Shown here: piece by piece, positions 14,878 to 20,857 of the stretch
Layout: every line of letters begins with the position of its first letter
Numbering within the stretch: the stretch's first letter is position 1
Assembly: GCA_016209725.1 (NCBI GenBank)
Contig: JACQVO010000071.1
Coordinates: forward strand, 1-20,857
From: Candidatus Methylomirabilota bacterium
GTDB lineage: Bacteria > Methylomirabilota > Methylomirabilia > Methylomirabilales > 2-02-FULL-66-22
DNA: 20,857 bases
Reading direction: 5' to 3'
Notes under the pieces: model-generated
Told to the model about the DNA's origin: nothing
Seen by the model: only the letters and a program-made list of their open reading frames with translations
Databases searched by the model: none
Made by a program: the position numbers and the translations under genes

Positions 14878-15582
14878 GTGGGACTTCGCAGCCACGGGAT
14901 ACACTGGCGGACGGCCGCCGCCGTCTGGGTCCTGGTGGGGGGGCTGCTGGGGCCGCCGATGGCAGGTGCGGCGCCGGCGGCGACGGATGTGGACGAGGTC
15001 GTGGAGCAGGTCCAGGCCACGTGTTCGCGCGTGCAGGATCTGACGGCGCGATTCCACCAGACGGCCACCAGCCGCGCCGCAGGCACGGTCCAGGAGGCCA
15101 GTGGCCTGTTCCTGATGAAGCGGCCGGGGAAGATGCGCTGGGAGTACCAGAAGCCGGAGGCGCGGCTGTTCGTGACCGACGGGAAGACGCTGTGGGCCTT
15201 CTCGCCGGCCGACAAGCAGGTGGTGGTCCAGGAGGTCGGCGAGGCCTTTGCCTCTCGGATGCCCCTGACATTTCTGGCCGGGGATTGCCAATTGCGCCGG
15301 GAGTTCACCATCACCGCCGTGAAGCACGCCGGGACCCGCGCCTCACCCACCACCAGGATCCTGGACCTCAAGCCGGCGCGGGATGCCGCCGGCATCGCCC
15401 GGCTGCTCCTGGAGGTCAACGTGCAGACCTACACGGTCGAGCGGACCACACTCTTCGACGCCGCCGGCAACACGACCGTGATCGCCCTCACGAACCTCAA
15501 GCTGAACTCGGGCCTCAGCGATCACCAGTTCCAGTTCACGCCCCCGGCTGGAGTCACGGTCGTCACCCCGCCCTCGCGGTGA
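14878..15582 (+). CDS. lolA: LolA-like outer-membrane lipoprotein carrier protein
   Basis: LolA carries lipoproteins from the LolCDE complex across the periplasm to the outer membrane. The 234-residue protein begins with a signal peptide: a basic start (MGLRSHGIHWR), a hydrophobic core (TAAAVWVLVGGLLG) and a likely cleavage after AGA or APA near residue 31-34. The mature part has LolA features: VQDLTARFHQT, the SGLFLMKRPGKMRWEYQKPE strand pair that is diagnostic for the family, LFVTDGKTLWAFSPADKQV, and a C-terminal NLKLNSGLSDHQFQFTPPAGVTVV. The GTG start lies one base after the ftsK stop, with only a weak ribosome binding site, so translation is probably coupled. LolA next to ftsK is a common arrangement in several Gram-negative groups and supports a diderm host. 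Confidence 0.93.
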   Translation: MGLRSHGIHWRTAAAVWVLVGGLLGPPMAGAAPAATDVDEVVEQVQATCSRVQDLTARFHQTATSRAAGTVQEASGLFLMKRPGKMRWEYQKPEARLFVTDGKTLWAFSPADKQVVVQEVGEAFASRMPLTFLAGDCQLRREFTITAVKHAGTRASPTTRILDLKPARDAAGIARLLLEVNVQTYTVERTTLFDAAGNTTVIALTNLKLNSGLSDHQFQFTPPAGVTVVTPPSR

Positions 15583-15649
15583 CGGGGGGACCCGGGGACG
15601 GGGGGATGCCGCGGCCGCAGCGGCTCGCGGGGCAAGGGTCAGGAGAGAG

Positions 15650-16144
15650 ATGGCCAGCGAGTGCTCCTTCGACATCGCCTCCAAGGTGGAGTTGCAGGAG
15701 GTGGACAATGCCATCCACCAGACGATCCGGGAGATCGGTCAGCGCTTCGATTTCAAGGGGAGCCCGGCGACCGTCACCCGGGAGGAGCATGCCTTGGTCC
15801 TCTCCGCCGAGGACGAATTCAAGCTGAAGCAGATGCTGGACATTCTGGAGGGGAAGCTGGTGAAGCGGCAGGTGCCGCTCAAGGCTCTCAGCCGGGGAAA
15901 GGTGGAGTCCGCCAAAGGCGGACGGGTCCGGCAACGGATCGAGCTGCAGCAGGGCATCCCCATCGAGAAGGCGCGAGAGCTGGTGAAGTTGATCAAGGGG
16001 CAGAAGTTCAAGGTCCAGGCCCAGATCCAGGAGGACCAGGTCCGGGTCTTCGGCCGGGACCGGGACGAGCTGCAGGCCGTGATCCAGTTTCTCCGGCAGC
16101 AGGACCTGGGAATCCATATGCAGTGCATCAATTACCGGCCCTAG
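15650..16144 (+). CDS. yajQ: YajQ family nucleotide-binding protein
   Basis: The 164-residue protein matches the YajQ/DUF520 family from end to end: SFDIASKVELQEVDNAIHQTIREI, QRFDFKGSPATV, the central EDEFKLKQMLDILEGKLVKR, GIPIEKARELVKLIKGQKFKVQAQIQEDQVRVFGRDRDELQAVI and QFLRQQDLGIHMQCINYR. It folds as two ferredoxin-like domains. In Xanthomonas and Pseudomonas, members bind cyclic di-GMP and affect transcription of virulence or biofilm genes; other work reports RNA or nucleotide binding, so the exact role here is inferred. The start ATG has AGGAGAGAG directly upstream. It follows lolA by 67 bases and is probably in the same transcript. A two-component signalling pair ending in a GGDEF protein follows downstream. 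Confidence 0.95.
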   Translation: MASECSFDIASKVELQEVDNAIHQTIREIGQRFDFKGSPATVTREEHALVLSAEDEFKLKQMLDILEGKLVKRQVPLKALSRGKVESAKGGRVRQRIELQQGIPIEKARELVKLIKGQKFKVQAQIQEDQVRVFGRDRDELQAVIQFLRQQDLGIHMQCINYRP

Positions 16145-16149
16145 CCGAT

Positions 16150-16230
16150 TGCGGAATTCGGAATGCGGAGTGCGGAATTGCCCGAGGCCCCTCAGGCATT
16201 CCGCATTCCGCAATCCCCATTCCGCATTCG
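16150..16230. repeat. Inverted repeat of 7-bp TGCGGAA units between yajQ and the kinase
   Basis: The left half is TGCGGAA, TTCGGAA, TGCGGAG, TGCGGAA (16150-16177). The right half is TTCCGCA, TTCCGCA, ATCCCCA, TTCCGCA (16199-16226) plus TTCG. The halves are reverse complements, separated by 21 bases. The element ends only nine bases before the kinase start and keeps the kinase frame open upstream, which could mislead start calling. Confidence 0.92.
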
Positions 16231-16238
16231 AGGTGTGC

Positions 16239-17768
16239 GTGGCCAAGCGTGCCCTGGTCGTGGATAACGACCGACTCTGCGTCGAGATCGTGGGCGCCAT
16301 TCTGAACCAGGCGGGCTACGAGGTGGCCAAGGCCTACGACGGCCTGGAGGCCCTGGAGGCCCTGGACCGCGACCTGCCGGACCTGGTCATCCTGGACATC
16401 GTGATGCCGAAGATCGATGGGGACCGGGTCTTTCATTACATGCGGGGCAATCCCCGGACACGACAGGTCCCGGTCATCGTTCTCTCCGGGACGCTGGTGG
16501 AGGATCGGGAGCGGATGCTGGCCCTGGGGGCCGATGCCTATGTGGCCAAGGGGCGTCGCGAGGACCTGGAGCGGAACATCCTGGTCGCCCTGGGGCGCCT
16601 GACGGGGGAGTTAGCCGGCCCGGGCGAGCCGATCCTGGGCCTGGAGCGAGCGGTCACGCGGGAGCAGGTGAAGGAGCTGTTGGCCCTCAAGCGGCACAAG
16701 GAGGGGATCCTCGAGGCGATCGGCGAGGGCGTGGTGGAGGCGGATGGTCGCCAGCGGGTGGTGGACGTGAACCCCGCCGCGCTGGCGATCCTGGGACGCA
16801 GCGAGCCGGATCTGGTCGGCACCCCCTTGGCGGATGTCCTGACGGCGGATCATCGGGCCACCCTGCAGGATGCCATCGCGCGCCTGCGGGCCAGTCCCGG
16901 GAGGACGGCGGATGCCGTCAGCCTCCGCTACCGGGATCGCGTCCTGTGCATCGCCTTCGCCTGGATCGTGCCCGACGACCCCGCCAGTGGCTGCTTCATG
17001 ATCTTGCAGGACATCACGGACCTAGCCCGGAAGATCGAGGAACTCTCCACCCTCAACGTTCGCCTCCAGGAGATGGAGCGGATGCGGTCGGAATTCCTGG
17101 CCATGGTCACCCATGACCTGCATACGCCCCTCACGGCGATCAAGGGCTCCCTGGAAGTGCTCCTGCAGCAGGGCGTTGGCATCGAGCTGGGCCGGGAGCT
17201 CCTGGGGATCGCCCAGAAGAACGCGGACCGGCTCTTCCGCATGCTGAGCGATATCCTCGACCTGGCGCACATCGAGGCCGGCCGGTTCGAGATCCATCCG
17301 GAACCCTTCGACGTCGTGGCCGGGCTGCGGGGGACGCTGGACCGGATGCGGCGGCTGGCCGAGGACCGGGGGGTTGTGCTGTCCCTCTCTGCGCCCGAAG
17401 GGCTGCCGCCGGCGCTGGCCGACGGGGCCCGCATGGATCAGGTCTTCGCCAACCTCGTGAGCAACGCCCTCAAGTTCACCCCCCGGGGGGGCCGGATCGA
17501 CGTGACGGTGGAGGTGGCGCCCGGCGAGGTGCTGGTCGAGGTCCAGGATTCCGGCATGGGCATCCCCCCGGAGCACCTGGACCGCATCTTCGACCGGTTC
17601 TACCGGGTTCCGCTGCCAGCCGGCGAGCGGGTGGAGGGGGCCGGGCTCGGCCTGAGCATCTGCAAGGCCATCGTGGAGGAGCACGGGGGCCGGATCTGGG
17701 TCAAGAGTGAGCCGGGTCGGGGAAGCACCTTCTCCTTCACCCTTCCCCAACGACCCAATGTGGGATGA
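16239..17768 (+). CDS. REC-PAS-histidine kinase
   Basis: A 509-residue soluble sensor kinase with no membrane helix. Residues 1-122 are a receiver domain with acidic pair Asp9/Asp11, phospho-acceptor Asp53 (VILDIVMPKIDG), VIVLSG and a conserved Lys in AYVAKG. A linker helix leads to a PAS domain (about 150-260; GILEAIGEGVVEADG, NPAALAILG, DITDLARKIEEL). The HisKA phosphorylation site is His292 in FLAMVTHDLHTPLTAIKGSLEVL. The ATPase domain has N-box DQVFANLVSNALKF, G1 DSGMGIP, F-box DRIFDRFYR and G2 GAGLGLSICKAIVEEHGG. The likely start is GTG at 16239, five bases after GAGG; the alternative GTG at 16233 is too close to that site. Frames starting further upstream translate the repeat. The receiver placed first suggests it is itself tuned by another kinase. 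A terminator follows; the cyclase downstream is a possible partner. Confidence 0.93.
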   Translation: MAKRALVVDNDRLCVEIVGAILNQAGYEVAKAYDGLEALEALDRDLPDLVILDIVMPKIDGDRVFHYMRGNPRTRQVPVIVLSGTLVEDRERMLALGADAYVAKGRREDLERNILVALGRLTGELAGPGEPILGLERAVTREQVKELLALKRHKEGILEAIGEGVVEADGRQRVVDVNPAALAILGRSEPDLVGTPLADVLTADHRATLQDAIARLRASPGRTADAVSLRYRDRVLCIAFAWIVPDDPASGCFMILQDITDLARKIEELSTLNVRLQEMERMRSEFLAMVTHDLHTPLTAIKGSLEVLLQQGVGIELGRELLGIAQKNADRLFRMLSDILDLAHIEAGRFEIHPEPFDVVAGLRGTLDRMRRLAEDRGVVLSLSAPEGLPPALADGARMDQVFANLVSNALKFTPRGGRIDVTVEVAPGEVLVEVQDSGMGIPPEHLDRIFDRFYRVPLPAGERVEGAGLGLSICKAIVEEHGGRIWVKSEPGRGSTFSFTLPQRPNVG

Positions 17769-17791
17769 CTTCCGACCGGGCAACGCGGGAG

Positions 17792-17820
17792 TGGCACCCT
17801 CTCGGGTGCCATTTTTTGTT
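17792..17820 (+). terminator. Intrinsic terminator of the REC-PAS-kinase gene
   Basis: An 8-bp perfect stem (TGGCACCC/GGGTGCCA) has a TCTC tetraloop. Its last A is followed directly by six T residues. It lies 24 bases after the kinase stop and separates it from the cyclase gene. Confidence 0.92.
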
Positions 17821-17848
17821 GGGGGGCTCCGGCGTGATTGTGTATGAT
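17819..17848 (+). promoter_or_regulatory. Candidate promoter of the diguanylate cyclase gene
   Basis: TTGGGG (17819-17824), an 18-base spacer and TATGAT (17843-17848, five of six consensus bases). It lies directly behind the kinase terminator and about 100 bases before the cyclase start. The -35 is weak. Confidence 0.4.
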
Positions 17849-17949
17849 GGCAGCCTCTCTGGAGCGGCGCCTGCGGGGAGCCTCCGGCCCCCCAGGGCGG
17901 GACCTCCTTGCGGGCGCAGGCGTTGGGGCGCAGCCTGCGGAGGTTGGGC

Positions 17950-19917
17950 GTGGCCAGGATGTCGTCCCCCGGGAGCGTGACGCAACGGTCCACCGTCCTC
18001 GTCGTGGAAGACGAGGAGGGGATCGCGCGGCTGCTCCAGGTTCTGCTGGAATCCCACGGATTCACCACGCTGGTGAGCCATTCGGGGGAGGGGGCCCTGG
18101 CGTGCCTCCGCACCCATCCCGTGGACTTGGTGCTGTTGGACGTGATGATGCCGGGGATGGACGGATTCGAGGTCTGCCGGCGCCTGAAGGCCAAGCAGGA
18201 GTGGCGGCACATCCCGGTGGTGATGCTGACCGCCAGGGACACGGTGCAGGACAGGGTCCGGGGGTTAGAGATCGGGGCCGACGACTACATCACCAAGCCC
18301 TTCAATACCGAGGAACTGGTCGCCCGGATCAAGGTGCTGCTCCGCATCCAGGGGATGAGCCGGGAGATCGTCCGCCGGAATCGGGAACTGCAGGCCCTGA
18401 ACGCGGTGGCGCAGGCAGTCAGCCACTCGCTGAGCCCCGAGGACATCCTGACGGGGGCGCTGGCCCGGACCCTGGAGAGCCTGGGAATGGCCCTGGGGCT
18501 GGTGCACCTGGTGGAGTCGAAGAGCGATCACCTGGTCCTCCGGGCCTGGTACGGCCTCCCGGCAGAGCCCCAGGTGCCGCTGGGTCGCCTGCTGCCCGGA
18601 ACCGCTTGGGCCTGGCGAGCCCTGGGCCAGGACGAGCCGCTGGTCCTGCAGGATGCGGCGCAGGCGGACGGGATGGGCCTGCCTCCCGCCGACCCACCGC
18701 AGCCGATGGCGGCCACGCCGCTCCGGTTCCATGAACGGACACTCGGGGTTCTCACTGTCGTGGGTCGCCCCGGCCAGCAGATCTCTCCGGAAGAGACGGC
18801 GCTCTTGGATGCCATCGGAGGCCAGATTGCCATGGCGTTGGAAAACGCCCACCTGTACGCCGACAGTCGCCGCAAGGCCCGGGAGTTCGAAGCGCTGTAC
18901 CAGTTGAGCCAGACGATGGCCTCGACCTTCAATCTCCAGGATATCCTGACCCGCATCAGCCAGACGGTGTCGGGTCTGCTCCACGCGCAGGCGATGTCGC
19001 TCATGCTCCTCAGCCCGGACGGACGTGTCCTGTCCACGGCGGCGGGGTACAACCTGTTCGATGAGGCATTGCAGGCGGCTGAGGCCATCCGGGCGCGGCA
19101 GGGATGCAGTCCCAGCCTGGTCGCCGTGCGGGATAAGCGCCCGGTCGCCATCCCCGATCTGTCCGCCGACGAGGTGTACGCCCCCTGGCTGCAGGCGGCA
19201 CTGAATCAGGGATACGTCTCCTTCCTGGCCATCCCCCTGATCGCGCAAGATCGCGCCCTGGGGTGCATGAATCTGTACCTGACCCAACGCCACGAGTTCG
19301 ACGCCGATGAGATTCAGCTCCTCTCGACCTTTGCCAGCCAGGCGGCCATCTCGATCGAGAATGCTCGCCTCTTCGAGGAGACGCGACAGCTCGCCATCAC
19401 CGATGAGCTCACGGGGCTGGCGAACCATCGCCAGTTCTACCACCAGCTCGCCCGGGAAGTGCGGCGGGCCCAGCGGTACAAGCGGCCCCTGACGCTCCTC
19501 ATGCTCGACCTGGACCACTTCAAGGAATATAACGACCGATTCGGGCACCTGGCCGGGGACCAGGCCCTGCGGGAGACGGCCGAGGTCTTGCGCCGGAACG
19601 CCCGGGATGTGGACATCCTGGCCCGGTACGGGGGGGAGGAGTTTGCCATCATCCTGCCCGAAACGGATCTGGAGCGGGCCACCATCCAGGCCGAGCGGAT
19701 CCGGGCTGCCATCGCCGTCCACGCCTACCGGGGCAAGCACTCCAACCCGCAAGGGGACCTGACGGTGAGCATCGGCGTGGCCACCCTGACCCCCGCAATC
19801 CGCAGGATCGAGGAGCTGGTGCACGACGCCGATCAGGCCCTGTACCGGGCCAAGTCCCAGGGCCGCAATCGGCTGGAGCTGGCGCCGGCCAGGGATCCGG
19901 CGGCCGATCGGACATAG
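17950..19917 (+). CDS. Response-regulator diguanylate cyclase, REC-GAF-GAF-GGDEF
   Basis: About 655 residues. The receiver domain (about 14-135) has acidic residues Glu20/Asp21, phospho-acceptor Asp64 (LVLLDVMMPGMDGF), VVMLTAR and TKPF. Two GAF-like domains follow (about 150-300 and 315-465), each led by a helix of the type RNRELQALNAVAQAVSHSL or EFEALYQLSQTMASTFNLQDIL. The GGDEF domain (about 480-640) begins TDELTGLANHRQFY and has the active-site motif GGEEF (561-565). The inhibitory-site motif RDVD (Arg552-Asp555) sits exactly five residues before it. It should make cyclic di-GMP from two GTP, with product inhibition, under phosphorylation and GAF-ligand control. No EAL domain is present. 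Best start: GTG at 17950, six bases after CGGAGG; an ATG at 17959 is the alternative. It has its own promoter candidate after the kinase terminator. Confidence 0.94.
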   Translation: MARMSSPGSVTQRSTVLVVEDEEGIARLLQVLLESHGFTTLVSHSGEGALACLRTHPVDLVLLDVMMPGMDGFEVCRRLKAKQEWRHIPVVMLTARDTVQDRVRGLEIGADDYITKPFNTEELVARIKVLLRIQGMSREIVRRNRELQALNAVAQAVSHSLSPEDILTGALARTLESLGMALGLVHLVESKSDHLVLRAWYGLPAEPQVPLGRLLPGTAWAWRALGQDEPLVLQDAAQADGMGLPPADPPQPMAATPLRFHERTLGVLTVVGRPGQQISPEETALLDAIGGQIAMALENAHLYADSRRKAREFEALYQLSQTMASTFNLQDILTRISQTVSGLLHAQAMSLMLLSPDGRVLSTAAGYNLFDEALQAAEAIRARQGCSPSLVAVRDKRPVAIPDLSADEVYAPWLQAALNQGYVSFLAIPLIAQDRALGCMNLYLTQRHEFDADEIQLLSTFASQAAISIENARLFEETRQLAITDELTGLANHRQFYHQLAREVRRAQRYKRPLTLLMLDLDHFKEYNDRFGHLAGDQALRETAEVLRRNARDVDILARYGGEEFAIILPETDLERATIQAERIRAAIAVHAYRGKHSNPQGDLTVSIGVATLTPAIRRIEELVHDADQALYRAKSQGRNRLELAPARDPAADRT

Positions 19918-19939
19918 CCCTAAACCGAAGAAAACATCG

Positions 19940-20089
19940 AACCGCCATGACGCCAAGGTCGCCAACAATCCCAGGTTTCGATCCCTCAATCTGGAGATGT
20001 GACAGTCCCCTGTTGGGACCTTAGGGTGTTCTGTTCGTGCTTCCCCGGTGAGCAATATCTTCTTGGTGTTCTTGGCGCCTTGGCGGTTT
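19940..20089. repeat. Long-spaced inverted repeat of CGCCAAGNN units
   Basis: The left arm reads ACCGCCATGA CGCCAAGGT CGCCAACAA (19941 to about 19968), with 8-9-bp units sharing CGCCAA. The right arm (20061-20089) is its approximate reverse complement, with units of the type CTTGGCG. Outer ends AAACCGCC/GGCGGTTT match. About 90 bases lie between the arms. Confidence 0.75.
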
Positions 20090-20130
20090 GTAAGTTTCGG
20101 ATTGGGGCTGGTGTACTGTATCAGAGACGG

Positions 20131-20216
20131 CTTTACAGGGAATCCGTTCGGGCTGAGCTTGTCGAAGCCCGAATCGCCGACCCTTCGACGGGCTCAGGGT
20201 GAACGGAATTGTAAAG
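20131..20216. repeat. 86-bp palindromic element with CTGAGC-GTCGAAG arms
   Basis: The arms start CTTTACA / TGTAAAG-like (20131 and 20216) and continue through CCGTTC/GAACGG, CTGAGC/GCTCAG and GTCGAAG/CTTCGAC, with short mismatched 2-3-base blocks between the paired segments. This matches a palindromic motif I know to be scattered in intergenic DNA of many unrelated bacteria (TTCGACAGGCTCAGG type). Its function is not established. Confidence 0.85.
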
Positions 20217-20344
20217 GAACCTCGGAGACACCACGCTAGGTGCGGCGAACGGAGATGTTTTCGTCCTTGCGACGGGGATAAGCGGGAGGGTGCCGCCCGG
20301 ACCCCGCGGGGTGCCCTGGGGGGTTTGGAGATGGAGCAGCGCGC

Positions 20345-20857
20345 ATGACGACCCACGATCAGGAGAAGACTGAGCGCACGGCGCCCGAGGGCGAGGGAGC
20401 GGTCCGGGTAGGCCTGGTGAACCTGGGGTGTCCGAAGAACCAGGTGGACGCCGAGGTGATGCTGGGACAGCTGGCGGCGGCCGGGTACCGGATTACGGAT
20501 GCGCCCGAGCAGGCTGATCTGATCGTGGTGAACACCTGCAGCTTCATCCGGGAGGCCAAGGAGGAATCCATCCGGACCGTCCTGGAGGCGGCGGCGCTCA
20601 AGCGAACGGGCCGTTGCCGGGCGGTGATGGTGAGCGGGTGCCTGGCCCAGCGCTACGGCCGGGAGCTTCCGGCCCTGCTGCCCGAGGTGGATGCCTTCGT
20701 CGGGACCGGGGAGTTTCCCCGGATCGCCGACATCGCAGCCGCGATCCTCCGCCGGTCCGCCCGGCGTCGGGTCTGGGTGACGGGTCATACCGCGCTGGTT
20801 ACGGCGGATCTCCCGCGCCGCCTCCTGACGCCGGGACACATCGCGTACCTGAAGATC
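20345..20857 (+). CDS. rimO: Ribosomal protein S12 methylthiotransferase RimO, cut by window edge
   Basis: 171 residues of the N-terminal part run to the window end without a stop. RimO is a radical SAM enzyme with two iron-sulfur clusters that adds a methylthio group to an Asp of ribosomal protein S12. The methylthiotransferase (UPF0004) domain is visible with its three cluster-binding cysteines: Cys29 in VNLGCPKNQVDAE, Cys65 in VVNTCSFIREAKEES and Cys99 in VSGCLAQRYGREL. The LGCPKNQVD form and CSFIREAKEES point to RimO rather than the tRNA enzyme MiaB. The frame ends at HIAYLKI, just where the radical SAM domain normally starts, so the CxxxCxxC motif lies beyond the window. The start ATG has GGAG about nine bases upstream. 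About 18 polar residues precede the domain. Confidence 0.93.
   Translation, partial: MTTHDQEKTERTAPEGEGAVRVGLVNLGCPKNQVDAEVMLGQLAAAGYRITDAPEQADLIVVNTCSFIREAKEESIRTVLEAAALKRTGRCRAVMVSGCLAQRYGRELPALLPEVDAFVGTGEFPRIADIAAAILRRSARRRVWVTGHTALVTADLPRRLLTPGHIAYLKI

Larger units (their letters stand above)
19918..20344. other. 427-base intergenic region with two repeat elements before rimO
   Basis: No coding frame of believable composition is seen. The first 290 bases or so are occupied by two inverted repeats of different families (19940-20089 and 20131-20216). The rest holds a 12-base perfect palindrome ACCCCGCGGGGT (20301-20312) within a GC-rich leader just upstream of rimO. I could not identify a convincing promoter or a T-tract terminator, although one of each would be expected here. 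Confidence 0.6.

Noticed and set aside
13128..15419. A 763-residue minus-strand frame opposite ftsK and lolA
   Set aside because: Same reason: it mirrors real plus-strand genes and has no protein-like features.
19918..20344. tRNA or small RNA gene in the gap before rimO
   Set aside because: No cloverleaf or T-loop-like sequence was found; the visible structure is explained by the two inverted repeats.

Overview
This is a GC-rich chromosomal window (I did not compute the exact GC) from a diderm bacterium. It has compact housekeeping operons, frequent GTG/TTG starts backed by AGGAGG-type ribosome binding sites, and promoters with near-consensus TTGACA boxes. Evidence for two membranes is a LolA-type lipoprotein carrier next to ftsK. 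RNase J, Lon, FtsK, LolA, YajQ and RimO close together, plus many short-period intergenic repeats, suggest an uncultured lineage such as Methylomirabilota/Rokubacteria (NC10) or a deltaproteobacterial relative. That placement is inference from gene content and composition only. No phage, transposase, CRISPR, tRNA or rRNA was seen.

Left part (1-5360, minus strand): a membrane protein of unknown function cut by the window edge; an ABC-2 exporter (ATPase then permease, NodI/NodJ-like); a cold-shock protein with its own terminator, a long leader and a promoter; and a large radical SAM protein with an atypical cobalamin-binding-like N terminus and a C-terminal extension that carries a duplicated helical module. 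A 583-base divergent spacer follows.

Middle part (5944-12440, plus strand): a PilZ c-di-GMP receptor; a promoter driving a four-helix holin-like membrane protein, galU, a small charged protein that overlaps the galU stop, and lon; then rnj (RNase J).

Right part (12651-20857, plus strand): ftsK-lolA-yajQ form a tight group. A REC-PAS-histidine kinase follows, ended by a clean intrinsic terminator, then a REC-GAF-GAF-GGDEF diguanylate cyclase with an intact active site and inhibitory site, and finally the 5' part of rimO. PilZ, YajQ and the GGDEF protein give the window a c-di-GMP theme. The kinase and cyclase are a plausible signalling pair.

The most unusual structural signal is a set of at least six different degenerate repeat families (units of 7, 8 or 9 bp, mostly in two facing inverted halves, plus one long palindrome). 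They sit only in gaps between genes: ATPase/permease, csp/ATPase, lon/rnj, rnj/ftsK, yajQ/kinase and cyclase/rimO. The most unusual protein is the radical SAM enzyme with its duplicated C-terminal module.
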